This document shows positions 1 through 8,171 of a stretch of DNA of 64,000 bases, piece after piece. A model generated the notes under the pieces. That model worked only from the letters and a program-made list of their open reading frames with translations, was not told the origin of the DNA and did no database searches. A program made the position numbers and the translations under genes. The first letter of the stretch is position 1. Each line of letters begins with the position of its first letter. The stretch covers positions 248,001-312,000 of the forward strand of contig NZ_JAABOK010000004.1 in the NCBI RefSeq assembly GCF_009928525.1, given 5' to 3'. The DNA is from Chitinophaga solisilvae (GTDB taxonomy: Bacteria > Bacteroidota > Bacteroidia > Chitinophagales > Chitinophagaceae).

Positions 1-1
1 A

Positions 2-322
2 GAGTTTCTCAATGTAGGTGTGATTCTCTATTGCAGGAAACATCGTTATTTACAGGTAATATATACGCTGGACGAGCAGCGGCTCCGCGCCCTGTATGCG
101 GAAATCAATATCCCTGCGCTGGCAGCTTCACTGGAAGCGATCGCCAAAATATGCCGTGGCGGCGCTGCCGGAGGCCCTATCGGGCTGCTGGATGTAGCCT
201 CCCGCTTCCGCTGGCTGACCGCCACCAGAAGCACCGTTATCCAGACATCAAAAACGCATGCCGGCTTCAGCTGTAATGTGGAAGAAACCCTGACACGCCT
301 TCATCAGCAGCTGGTAGGCTGA
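2..322 (+). CDS. DUF3037 family protein, 3' part (cut by window start)
   Basis: The reading frame is open from base 2 to a TGA at 320-322, so about 106 C-terminal residues are visible and the start lies outside the window. The first residues read EFLNVGVILYC, followed by ALYAEINIPALAASLEAI and then FRWLTATRSTVIQTSKTH. These match the conserved FVNVGVIL and RSTVIQTSPVH-like blocks of the DUF3037 family as I know it. The family has no established function; its genes often sit beside HipA-like kinase genes, which could lie just upstream of the window. A strong terminator follows directly. Family call fairly sure, function unknown. Confidence 0.75.
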   Translation, partial: EFLNVGVILYCRKHRYLQVIYTLDEQRLRALYAEINIPALAASLEAIAKICRGGAAGGPIGLLDVASRFRWLTATRSTVIQTSKTHAGFSCNVEETLTRLHQQLVG

Positions 323-342
323 TATAACATACCTGACCAATG

Positions 343-387
343 ATGCAGCGAAGATTAACCATATGGTAATCCCGCTGCATTTTTTTA
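343..387 (+). terminator. Rho-independent terminator after the DUF3037 gene
   Basis: ATGCAGCG (343-350) pairs with CGCTGCAT (373-380). An inner stem GATTaACC/GGTAATC is closed by an ATAT loop, and seven T residues follow. It lies 21 bases after the stop codon. Confidence 0.8.
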
Positions 388-460
388 TCCCGCAGGCGGC
401 AGTATTGCAGTGCTGTAGCAGCCCTCCGCCGTATTTTCGTGTCAGTATTCCACCACCGTT

Positions 461-1459
461 ATGAGTTTACTGCTGACTACAGAAAGTAAGGAGCAGATCA
501 TTTGTTGCAATCATCTTCCGGAACCATTCGCACAACTGAGTATTAGCGATGCTGAAGTATATGCTGCTTCAGGAGATTACGGCACTTTAATTTTTCAGGA
601 AATCCCGGGCGAACATTTCAGTATATGGTATTCTGCCTATATCATGCAACAAACCACCTGCCTGTATGGCTCCGGCGATATTCAGAGCCTGGAGCTTCAT
701 TTTACATTGCTGGACGAGCAAGTGTGCCTGCTGGATGGCCTGGGAAAAGTGGTAGTGCCCGCCTGGCGCTATAACCTTACCTATCTTCCGTTCATAGATA
801 ACAGGGCTTCTTTCCGGGAGGGCAGCATCTGCACTAGTTTCGACATACATTTTTCGATGGATTACCTGCTGGGGCTGTTGCCCTTTATGCCTGCGCTGGG
901 GCCTTTTCTGGAGCAGGCAGATAAAGGTATTGCCTGTTCCCTGCACCCGGAGGCGGCAGTGGCTTCTTCCCGGATGATTGCTATCATCAACAAAATATTG
1001 TACAGCGATTATACCGGTATCATGAAACGCGTATACCTGGAAAACAAGGTGCAGGAGTTGCTGACGCTGGCGTTGGAACGGATTACATTTGAGGCATTCA
1101 TCCCCGCCGGCCTGAACCTCCATCCGGGAGATATTGAAAGATTACAGGAAGCGCGCGACTGGCTGCTGAAAAATATGGATGACCCCTGTACGTTGCGGGA
1201 GCTGGCGCAGAAAGTTTTTATGAATGAATTCAAACTGAAGAAAGGATTCCGTCAGCTGTTCGGTACCTCTGTATTCGATTTCCTGCTGGAAGCCCGTATG
1301 GAAAAGGCTTACCAGCTGCTGTTCTCCACGGATACGCCGGTACGGGAAATCGCGATGATGACCGGTTATAAAAGTATCCCGGCGTTTACGGCTGCATTCA
1401 GAAGCCGTTACGGCGAACCGCCGGGTATCCTGCGGGTAAAGAGAGTCCGCAGGTGGTGA
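461..1459 (+). CDS. AraC-family transcriptional regulator (PchR-like)
   Basis: A 332-residue protein. About 220 N-terminal residues form a sensor region with no motif I can name. The C-terminal AraC HTH pair covers roughly residues 225-330, with LRELAQKVFMNEFKLKKGF in the first HTH and VREIAMMTGYKSIPAFTAAF in the second. The N-terminal style (YGTLIFQEIPGEHFSIWYS) resembles PchR-type regulators, which in other bacteria respond to siderophores. Its stop lies three bases from the stop of the convergent hydroxylase gene of the siderophore operon. Control of that operon is therefore a reasonable inference, not something the sequence proves. Confidence 0.85.
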   Translation: MSLLLTTESKEQIICCNHLPEPFAQLSISDAEVYAASGDYGTLIFQEIPGEHFSIWYSAYIMQQTTCLYGSGDIQSLELHFTLLDEQVCLLDGLGKVVVPAWRYNLTYLPFIDNRASFREGSICTSFDIHFSMDYLLGLLPFMPALGPFLEQADKGIACSLHPEAAVASSRMIAIINKILYSDYTGIMKRVYLENKVQELLTLALERITFEAFIPAGLNLHPGDIERLQEARDWLLKNMDDPCTLRELAQKVFMNEFKLKKGFRQLFGTSVFDFLLEARMEKAYQLLFSTDTPVREIAMMTGYKSIPAFTAAFRSRYGEPPGILRVKRVRRW

Positions 1460-1462
1460 TTA

Positions 1463-2767
1463 TTATTCCGGCTTGCCGAAATGCTGGAATACAGGATTGT
1501 CCTCTGTTTTATAATACGTATAACCGAGCACGTTATTGATGATGACAGCGTTACGATGTGGCCCCAGCCCCAGGTCAGGCGCCGAAAAGCCATGGGTGTG
1601 CAGCTCTGCATTCTGTACAAATACTTCTCCTGCCGGCCGGCTGACAGCATAATTTTCCCCGACAATGTAACGTGCTTGTTCATCCGTCATAATCCTTTCC
1701 CGTACCGGCTGCAGAAATGCCGGTAGCGTATAGGCGTAGCCGGTAGCCAGTATACAGGCGGCGGTATCATGATGAAAATATTGCTGTTGTTCTGTCTGAT
1801 GAAAATATAAACGGCAGGCATCCTGTTGCAGTTCCATATTTTCCAGGGAGCAGGCGGTGCGGACAGCAGGTTGCCATACGCCTGCAACACTACGCTGATA
1901 CAATGTTTCATAGATGGCGTGCAGCAACTCGCGGTTAATACCTTTATATAGCAGCGCCTGTTCGGGCAGTATTTTTTTCTTTTGTTCTTCCGGCAGATGA
2001 TAAAAGTAACGGATATAGGCGGGGGAGGTCAATTCAAAAGAGAAAGCGCCGGTATCCATTGGATGTATCCTGCCGGAGCGGGTGAACCAGTGCAGGCCAC
2101 GGGGAAACCGGCCGGGGTATTGCAGCAGGTCATAAAATATTTCAGCGGCGCTTTGTCCCGACCCGATGAGCGTAACATCCGGCTTTTGCAGCAACCCTTC
2201 TTTTTCAAAGAGGTAGCGGCCGGAGTGAAAGTAGCGGGAAGTATTCTCTGCCGCCGGCAGGAAGTCCGGTATGGAAGGAACAGATCCTGTTCCCAGCACC
2301 AGTTTCCGGGCATAGAGGAGAAGCCGTCGGTGATCGCGGTGACGCAGGGTATGTATGGTATAGCAAGCCAGCTGCGTATTCCAGGTAACGTCCGTGACTT
2401 CATGACCAAAGCGCAGGTTACCAAGTTGCGCAGCTACCCAGCAGCAATAGTCGTTGTATTCCCGGCGGCTGATATAATTATTTTCCCGGATGGCGAAACG
2501 TATAATGCGGCCCATAGCTTTCAGGTAACAGAGGAAACTGAAGCTGCTGGCAGGATTGGTAAGTGTTACCAGGTCAGCATAGAAGGGTACCTGCACGGTG
2601 GTGAAGTCCATCATCAGCCCCGGATGCCAGCTGAAGCAGGGTTTGCTGTCCAGGAATATGCAGGACAGGCTGGCAACGGGTTGCGCCAGGGCTGCCAGTC
2701 CCAGGTTGAAAGGCCCTATGCCGATACCGGCCAGGTCATAGATTCGCGGAGCTAGGTAGCTTTCCAT
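1463..2767 (-). CDS. L-lysine/L-ornithine/diamine N-hydroxylase (IucD/PvdA/RhbE family)
   Basis: A flavin N-monooxygenase expected to hydroxylate the terminal amine of lysine, ornithine or a diamine, the first step of hydroxamate siderophore synthesis. From the ATG at 2767 it is 434 residues, the usual family length. It starts MESYLAPRIYDLAGIGIGPFNLGLA with the FAD motif GIGIGPFN and has a central NADPH motif, LIGSGQSAAEI. The frame is open further upstream to 2896, but that extension lies wholly inside the preceding acyltransferase gene and is not needed. The start overlaps that gene by 16 bases, indicating translational coupling. It is the last gene of a three-gene minus-strand operon. Lysine, ornithine and diamine substrates cannot be told apart here. 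Confidence 0.85.
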   Translation of the reverse strand: MESYLAPRIYDLAGIGIGPFNLGLAALAQPVASLSCIFLDSKPCFSWHPGLMMDFTTVQVPFYADLVTLTNPASSFSFLCYLKAMGRIIRFAIRENNYISRREYNDYCCWVAAQLGNLRFGHEVTDVTWNTQLACYTIHTLRHRDHRRLLLYARKLVLGTGSVPSIPDFLPAAENTSRYFHSGRYLFEKEGLLQKPDVTLIGSGQSAAEIFYDLLQYPGRFPRGLHWFTRSGRIHPMDTGAFSFELTSPAYIRYFYHLPEEQKKKILPEQALLYKGINRELLHAIYETLYQRSVAGVWQPAVRTACSLENMELQQDACRLYFHQTEQQQYFHHDTAACILATGYAYTLPAFLQPVRERIMTDEQARYIVGENYAVSRPAGEVFVQNAELHTHGFSAPDLGLGPHRNAVIINNVLGYTYYKTEDNPVFQHFGKPE

Positions 2768-3786
2768 CGTATTCTTTTTAAAAGCAGTAACACACCCATC
2801 ACCAGCAAAGTCATCATTATCATGCTGAGCCATGTCTGCCAGCCATTCAGCTGCCGGTAGCCGGCCACGGGCAGCATCCAGAAAATCAGCGTCCACTGCA
2901 GGAGATAGATAGAAGTAATATTTTTACTGAGCCAGCCCAGGAGGTGAAAGAACGGATGGGCGGGTATCCATCTCACAGCGAGGTGCCAGCCATAAAGCCA
3001 GCAGAGCACAAAGCCGGCATAATACAAGGTACCGCCCTGTGCTGCCCGGTAAAAATCTCCACGGTGATATTCCGGATGCCGGGCACTGATGACCATTCCG
3101 GCGATCATCAGCAGCAGTCCCGCATTCCTGCACCAGATAAAGGCTTTCGCCGGATGATGCTGCAGGTAATATCCCACGGTAAGGCCCAGCAGGGGATAGG
3201 TAAGCCATGGAAATACGGGGAAGAATACACGCGAATCATTTCCCCACAGCAATGCCAGCAAATAGTCCGATACCGGATCCTCACTGCGGATGCCCCATAG
3301 CAGCGGCGCGGTGAGCGCCACCGCAAACGCCAGTATTGCTGCCATATAAGCGTAGTGCGGTAGCCGGTATACCAGGGAAAGTACAACCAGTGAGATAGCT
3401 GCCAGGTGGAGTATATCACCCATCAGCAGAAAATGCCATACCGCTGCGGAGCCGGAAGGAATGCCAAAGTCAGCCAGCAATGCCGGTGGCATACTGCCGG
3501 CAGCAACCGGCACCAGGAACTTCAGCGTGTTGAGCAGGTAGCCCAGCATCAGCAGTATCGCGGCCCTGCGGCAGGCGGAACGGATATGACGCTGCGAAGA
3601 AAATACAAAGGAGACGCCCATGGCAGTCATAAAAACGGGGGCTCCCGGCGCTTCCGACAGGAACGTAAAGAGCCGCCCGGTGGCAGCCGAAAATACTGCC
3701 GGTTCACTGTATAACAGTAACGTATGTACGGCGGTCATAATGAACACAGTAAAACCGCGCGCCATGTCGATTGCCGGAATTCTCAT
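2752..3786 (-). CDS. Polytopic membrane acyltransferase-like protein (HGSNAT/DUF1624-like)
   Basis: A 344-residue protein with about ten hydrophobic helices. It begins MRIPAIDMARGFTVFIMTAVH, the RxxAIDxxRG opening typical of membrane acyltransferases of the heparan-alpha-glucosaminide N-acetyltransferase (DUF1624) type. Such proteins transfer an acyl group to a substrate at the membrane. It lies between the IucB-type acetyltransferase gene (21-base gap) and the N-hydroxylase gene (overlap). It may therefore acylate a siderophore intermediate or help export, but that is inference from position only. DUF418 or an acyltransferase-3 protein are alternative family labels. Confidence 0.65.
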   Translation of the reverse strand: MRIPAIDMARGFTVFIMTAVHTLLLYSEPAVFSAATGRLFTFLSEAPGAPVFMTAMGVSFVFSSQRHIRSACRRAAILLMLGYLLNTLKFLVPVAAGSMPPALLADFGIPSGSAAVWHFLLMGDILHLAAISLVVLSLVYRLPHYAYMAAILAFAVALTAPLLWGIRSEDPVSDYLLALLWGNDSRVFFPVFPWLTYPLLGLTVGYYLQHHPAKAFIWCRNAGLLLMIAGMVISARHPEYHRGDFYRAAQGGTLYYAGFVLCWLYGWHLAVRWIPAHPFFHLLGWLSKNITSIYLLQWTLIFWMLPVAGYRQLNGWQTWLSMIMMTLLVMGVLLLLKRIRWKAT

Positions 3787-3807
3787 CGGAACTGCTTGTC
3801 GTCGGGG

Positions 3808-4428
3808 TTATATGTGCTGTAAAGTCTCTCTGGTACAGTAATACAGGTTAGCCCTTTTATAGGACATCGTAACAGCCTGCTGCCATACAAATCCTGCTTT
3901 CTGTACCAGGCGGTTGGCCCGTTCATTTTCAATATCCGGTTCGCCTATAATGCGTCTGATCTCCGGAAAGGAGAACATGAATTCCAGGCAGGCGGTAAAT
4001 ACACTGATTGTCAGTCCGCTGATCGTGCTCCGCTTCGGCGCCATCAGCAGGTGGATACCATAATCGCCTGGCTGAGCTTCATAGCAGCGGCTGATTTCAT
4101 CGTATTGCGCCTGGTATATTTCTATCTGGCTGACGGGATGATCGTTCAGCAGGCAGAGGTAAGAGGTGGCAATATCTCCGGACTGAATACGGGTGTAAAT
4201 ATCGGAGAGTTGTTCTCTGCTCATGTTCATCTGCCAGAAACGGCGGGCATAGGGCAGGTTCACCCAGTGATGAATAAGCGGCAGATCGGTAGCCAGGCAT
4301 AGGGGCCGCAGGGAAACAGTAAAACCCTTCGCAGGAAACTCTTTAAAAAAAAACGCTGGTTCGGGAGTATTACCGGTAACGGGCTGGCATATGGATGAAC
4401 GGGCTATAGGGGATTTCAACGTTCGCAT
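3808..4428 (-). CDS. Siderophore N-acetyltransferase, GNAT fold (IucB/RhbD/AlcB family)
   Basis: A 206-residue protein, first gene of the minus-strand siderophore operon. The core SLRPLCLATDLPLIHHWVN, then YGIHLLMAPKR, then IGEPDIENERANRLVQKAGF, follows the IucB/RhbD pattern: a GNAT domain that acylates the N-hydroxylated amine to form the hydroxamate. About 38 N-terminal residues before the domain are poorly conserved in style, so a later start is possible. With the hydroxylase, the cell could make an N-acyl-N-hydroxy amine. The citrate- or succinate-coupling NIS synthetase that normally follows is not in this window. Confidence 0.8.
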   Translation of the reverse strand: MRTLKSPIARSSICQPVTGNTPEPAFFFKEFPAKGFTVSLRPLCLATDLPLIHHWVNLPYARRFWQMNMSREQLSDIYTRIQSGDIATSYLCLLNDHPVSQIEIYQAQYDEISRCYEAQPGDYGIHLLMAPKRSTISGLTISVFTACLEFMFSFPEIRRIIGEPDIENERANRLVQKAGFVWQQAVTMSYKRANLYYCTRETLQHI

Positions 4429-5032
4429 AGCAGCTTCTCTTTTAATGGTTATACCGGAAATGTAGCGCTTTCTTCCTTTATGGATTTATGAAAAAGGGAG
4501 TAATATTTTATGTGAGCGGGAGTGTAACAGGGAAATTTTTTTTAATAGTTCTTTAGTCACAATTTAATTATCCTTATTTCATACGTTTATGCCTGCAATT
4601 ACATCTAACTTGTAATTCATTGGATAGGTATTGTTTTATAACCCAGATTATTAAAATAGGTTATTTTGAGTAAATGGGAACGCCTCCTGTTCAGGAGGGG
4701 TAGCTGAACTTGCCGCAACGCGATTGTGGCAAGTTCTTTTTATGGCAGGTCTGATTATAGACAGCTGGTTTATAAATGAAAGTCGGTGGTTACGTTAGCC
4801 AAATCCCTGCGTGCCAGCCGGTACTATATCCTGTAGCAGCTGTTTATACGTGGAATTAACGCCAACGACTATACGATTGTTGTATCCGGCTTCAGATTGC
4901 GAGCGATAAGGATTTATCAAGGCGCTGGCAGTGGAAGCGGATAGATGAATTATTGCGTATATTAGATGAAAATTACGCATGCGGAGCGGAGATGTTGGAA
5001 AGCGAGAAGCGTAGGTTTTTATTCAGGAAGAT
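4429..5032. other. Gene-free 604-base region between divergent units
   Basis: No convincing protein gene. The left part must hold the promoter of the siderophore operon (minus strand); I could not find a clear TAnnTTTG element or a Fur box. The middle holds a series of stem-loops annotated separately. The right part (about 4745-5030) has only short frames on both strands without recognisable motifs. It may be leader sequence of the AraC-like gene at 5033 or decayed sequence. Confidence 0.5.
4597..4741 (+). ncRNA. Candidate structured small RNA or leader ending in a terminator
   Basis: Four successive stems are visible: AATTACA/TGTAATT (4597-4603 with 4611-4617), ATAACC/GGTTAT (4638-4643 with 4659-4664), CCTCCTG/CAGGAGG with a two-base loop (4683-4689 with 4692-4698), and GAACTTGCC/GGCAAGTTC (4706-4714 with 4728-4736). 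CTTTTTA follows the last one. The last stem plus T-run looks like an intrinsic terminator on the plus strand. A nine-codon frame (4674-4703) overlaps the third stem. The next gene starts about 290 bases later, so a free small RNA is as likely as an attenuator. No known RNA family recognised. Confidence 0.35.
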
Positions 5033-5851
5033 TTGTGTGAATATATGTACCAGCTCGAAAAAGGGAACTATTTTGGGGTACTGCAGCAGGTATTGCAGGA
5101 AAGGAATATTATCCTGACGGATATTGACTATGTACATGACCAGGTGGACTGGCATTACCATGCCAATCCCTATTTTACCTACCTGATTGCCGGCGGCCTG
5201 TTTGAGGCCAACCGGAAAGAGGATTACTACCTGACCCCCGGTAAGCTGGTATACCATAACTGGCAGGATGCTCATTATAACCGCAAGCAACCGGGCTATG
5301 CCAGAGGGTTTCATGTGGAGGTAGAACAATGCTGGTTTGAAAGGCATATGCTACCGCTGCATATTGTGGAAGGCAGTTTACAACTGGAGCACCCGGAACA
5401 AAAAACATTGTTTGATAAAATATACCTGGAAACTAAAATCTGCGATCAGCATAGTTTTATTACAATAGAGATGTTGCTGGTACAGCTGCTGGATAATATG
5501 CAGCATGGCGGGAAGCATGCTGACCGCCATCCTGCGTGGGTGAAAACAATCCGGGAAATATTGCACGAAGCGCCGGCAGACAGCTACTCGCTATTATCGC
5601 TGGCCGGAGCAGCACAGGTGCATCCGGTACATCTTTCCAGGGAGTTCCCCCGGTATTTTTCCACCACACTCGGCGATTACCTGCGGAGAATAAAGGTTAC
5701 CGCCGCGACTGTCCTGCTGAAGGATAATGCCCTGACGCTTACAGACATCAGCTACCGTTGCGGCTTCGCGGATCAGAGTCATTTTATCCGCTGCTTCCGC
5801 CGCTACTACCAGATGGCCCCGTTACAATACCGCCGGCTGATGGGATGTTAG
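5033..5851 (+). CDS. AraC-family transcriptional regulator
   Basis: A 272-residue protein with an N-terminal cupin-like sensor half (HYHANPYFTYLIAGG, then TPGKLVYHNWQDAHY) and a C-terminal AraC HTH pair. The second HTH contains LTDISYRCGFADQSHFIRCF followed by MAPLQYRR. An internal ATG at 5045 would remove four residues and is an equally good start. It lies just upstream of the ECF sigma gene, same strand, with about 125 bases between them. It may sense a ligand related to the glycan locus, but its target is unknown. Upstream lies the hairpin-rich region. Confidence 0.8.
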   Translation: MCEYMYQLEKGNYFGVLQQVLQERNIILTDIDYVHDQVDWHYHANPYFTYLIAGGLFEANRKEDYYLTPGKLVYHNWQDAHYNRKQPGYARGFHVEVEQCWFERHMLPLHIVEGSLQLEHPEQKTLFDKIYLETKICDQHSFITIEMLLVQLLDNMQHGGKHADRHPAWVKTIREILHEAPADSYSLLSLAGAAQVHPVHLSREFPRYFSTTLGDYLRRIKVTAATVLLKDNALTLTDISYRCGFADQSHFIRCFRRYYQMAPLQYRRLMGC

Positions 5852-5976
5852 GTATATTCCGGCAATACCGGAATGGACGCACACGGCAACCGGAAACTAT
5901 TATAACACAATTTCCTCCGGCGATCTGTGGATTTGTTATTATATTAGTCGCCGGGAACGAAAATCTGGAACGCACT

Positions 5977-6579
5977 GTGAATTTATCTGAGGACAGGATA
6001 CTTTTTTCGCGGATCGCAGGTGGTGATGAAGCAGCATTCCGTACACTGTATCATCGTTACAATGCGGTGCTGCGGGGATCTGTGAGAAAACTGCTCAAAA
6101 CCGGTGAGGCAGCGGAAGAAGTATTGCAGGAAGTTTTTCTCAAAGTCTGGATACAGCGGGAAACACTGGAAGAAATAGAAAATCCCGCCGGATGGATGTA
6201 CACCATAGCTGCCAACCTTTCGCTTTCCCAGCTGCGGAAACATGCACGCGAGAAAATCCGCCGGGAGATTTCCGCTACAGAAGATATACAGGATCATCAC
6301 GACTTCTCCGAAGGCTTTTACGCCAAAGAACTACAGGGGCTTATCCGGCTGGCCGTTGATAAACTGCCCGCTTCCCGCAGGGAAGTATTTATGCTGAATA
6401 CCCAGGAAGGAAAATCCCGCCGCGAAATAGCCCAGGCGCTGGATATTTCAGAACATACCGTCAAAAATCAACTCGTTACCGCCCGCAAATTTATCCGGGA
6501 ATATCTGGAAAAGCATACTGGTCATAGTTTTCCGCTCATTATTGTCATGATGCTGCTGAATTATTCAAAAATTTTTTAA
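5977..6579 (+). CDS. ECF RNA polymerase sigma factor (Bacteroidota FecI-like)
   Basis: The visible protein starts best at GTG 5977 (VNLSEDRILFSRIAGGDEAAF), giving about 200 residues, usual for this family. The frame extends upstream to 5758, but that part overlaps the AraC gene in another frame and is not sigma-like. Region 2 is FRTLYHRYNAVLRGSVRKLL to WMYTIAANLSLSQLRKH. Region 4 is LPASRREVFMLNTQEGKS followed by the HTH REIAQALDISEHTVKNQL. It should direct transcription of the downstream SusC/SusD operon when released by the FecR-type anti-sigma factor encoded next, 60 bases on. The start codon is uncertain. Confidence 0.85.
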   Translation: MNLSEDRILFSRIAGGDEAAFRTLYHRYNAVLRGSVRKLLKTGEAAEEVLQEVFLKVWIQRETLEEIENPAGWMYTIAANLSLSQLRKHAREKIRREISATEDIQDHHDFSEGFYAKELQGLIRLAVDKLPASRREVFMLNTQEGKSRREIAQALDISEHTVKNQLVTARKFIREYLEKHTGHSFPLIIVMMLLNYSKIF

Positions 6580-6639
6580 GGGCGCATAGTACAGTGAACA
6601 AATTCTGGCGTCTATCATGCTAAAGCCTAATCCGAGAAC

Positions 6640-7794
6640 GTGGAAGCAAAAGAATATTACAGGTTTTTACTGCAACGATATTATGATGGTACTGCTACTG
6701 AGGCAGAGACGGAAGAGCTGTTTGCAGAACTGCGGAAGGAAGCGGATGAAGACACGTGGACGGAACTGATCAGCGAACTGCATAGCCAGGCTCCTGCTGA
6801 TCCGGCATATAATGCCGCAGCCTATGAGCAGGATTTAGCGCGGATATTGCAGCCGCAGCAACAGCCGCCGTTGCGGATATGGTGGCGTTATGCCGCAGCT
6901 GCCGCAGCAACAGCCGCATTGCTGATAGGAGGAATATGGTATTTCACGCGGCCGGTACGTCAGGCGGAAACCACTCCTGCAGGCGGTTTTGCAGATGTAA
7001 AGCCAGGCACCAGCGGTGCGGTACTCACCCTGGCCGACGGTTCGCAGATAGTGCTGGATAGCCTGCAGAACGGCGTAGTTACGCAACAGCAGGGAACTAC
7101 CGTGCTGCTGCAGAATGGCCAGCTGGCCTATCAGGCTTCCGGCAACAGCGCGGCCGGTAATAATACCATGACCACGCCGAGAGGCCGCCGGTTCAGGCTA
7201 CAACTGCCGGATGGCACCCTCGTATGGCTCAATGCTGCCAGCGCCATCAGCTTCCCGACCGCTTTTTCCCGTACGGAAAGAAAAGTGAGGCTGACAGGGG
7301 AAGCCTACTTTGAAGTGACACCGGATAAGGCTGCGCCTTTCATTGTAACACTGAACAACCAGACTGCAGTGCAGGTGCTGGGCACGCATTTCAATATCAG
7401 CGCGTATCCCGACGAACCGCAAATCCGTACCACCCTGATGGAAGGAGCCGTGAAGGTAAAACTGCAGCAACAGGAACAGGTGCTGAAACCCGGTCAACAG
7501 CTGCAGATAAATAATGCCGGCGGACCAATGCAATTGCAGCAACACGTAGATACCTCCGCTGTTATCGGATGGAAAAACGGTATCCTGCATTTCGACAATA
7601 AAAAACTAACAGAAGTCATCAATATGATTGCCCGCTGGTATGATATTGAAGTCGTCTATAAAACAGTGCCGGCGGACATTTCCTTTGTAGGGGAAACCGG
7701 TAGTGACGTAAATCTGTCTTCCGTATTAAATTTTCTAAAAGAATCCGGTATTCATTTCAGGATGGAAGGGAAGACGCTTGTTGTTGGGGAGTGA
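6640..7794 (+). CDS. FecR-type anti-sigma factor
   Basis: A 384-residue single-pass inner-membrane protein with a GTG start. The cytoplasmic N-terminus (about residues 1-85) holds the sigma-binding region. One membrane helix, rich in Ala, ends LLIGGIWYF. The periplasmic FecR domain contains TPRGRRFRLQLPDGTLVWLN and LTGEAYFEV, and is followed by the DUF4974-like end (LTEVINMIARWYDIEVVY). The periplasmic part is expected to contact the STN domain of the SusC protein encoded at 8172 and relay substrate capture to the sigma factor. Sigma, FecR, SusC order is the standard Bacteroidota arrangement. Confidence 0.9.
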   Translation: MEAKEYYRFLLQRYYDGTATEAETEELFAELRKEADEDTWTELISELHSQAPADPAYNAAAYEQDLARILQPQQQPPLRIWWRYAAAAAATAALLIGGIWYFTRPVRQAETTPAGGFADVKPGTSGAVLTLADGSQIVLDSLQNGVVTQQQGTTVLLQNGQLAYQASGNSAAGNNTMTTPRGRRFRLQLPDGTLVWLNAASAISFPTAFSRTERKVRLTGEAYFEVTPDKAAPFIVTLNNQTAVQVLGTHFNISAYPDEPQIRTTLMEGAVKVKLQQQEQVLKPGQQLQINNAGGPMQLQQHVDTSAVIGWKNGILHFDNKKLTEVINMIARWYDIEVVYKTVPADISFVGETGSDVNLSSVLNFLKESGIHFRMEGKTLVVGE

Positions 7795-7800
7795 ATGGTG

Positions 7801-7839
7801 AATTAGGAATTACGAATTACGAATTGCGAATTACGAATG
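7801..7839 (+). repeat. Unpaired half of a palindromic repeat
   Basis: Tandem GAATTACGAATT/GCGAATTACGAAT units match the outer arm of the palindrome at 21911-22034, but no complementary right arm follows here. It sits just after the fecR stop codon, the same position relative to a gene end as the full copies. Confidence 0.6.
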
Positions 7840-8067
7840 GGAGTGGAGATGGGAGCGGAGATCAAATCAGGGAGCGGAATCGGGGGAGGTGAAGGAAAAT
7901 TATTTGGCGGATAAACTATTAGTAAGATATAAACAGTAACAACTTTTTAACAGTGGACTTTAATGAACGTAATGAACTGTCAACCGATGAAATGTAGACC
8001 GGTAGACGTTATGAACAAAAGTGAACAGTAATTTCAGATAAAAATTTATTGTATTGCCTGTAATAAA

Positions 8068-8097
8068 AACCGAAGGTGCTTCGACCCACCTCCGGTT
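8068..8097 (+). promoter_or_regulatory. Leader hairpin before the SusC gene
   Basis: AACCGAAGGTG (8068-8078) pairs with CACCTCCGGTT (8087-8097), one mismatch in 11, eight-base loop. No T-run follows, so it is more likely an mRNA leader structure than a terminator. It lies 74 bases before the start codon. Confidence 0.4.
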
Positions 8098-8171
8098 ACA
8101 TTGTTCCGGCTATGCAAAAGTAAGCGACAACTAGATACACCATTTTTTACAAGCCAAACTGATACAAAGCT

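Larger units (their letters stand above)
7795..8171 (+). other. 377-base leader/promoter region of the first SusC operon
   Basis: No gene. It contains a half copy of an intergenic palindrome (7801-7839), a G-rich stretch (about 7838-7890), AT-rich sequence that should carry the ECF-dependent promoter, and a hairpin at 8068-8097. The ECF promoter itself was not identified. Confidence 0.5.

Noticed and set aside
2768..2896. Upstream extension of the N-hydroxylase frame
   Set aside because: The extra 43 codons lie entirely within the acyltransferase gene, and the FAD motif sits at the normal distance from the ATG at 2767.
4429..4600. Fur box upstream of the siderophore operon
   Set aside because: No run resembling GATAATGATAATCATTATC was found; AT-richness alone is not evidence.
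4795..4980. 61-codon minus-strand frame in the 4.4-5.0 kb gap
   Set aside because: No homology that I recognise, and sequence around it does not look coding on either strand.
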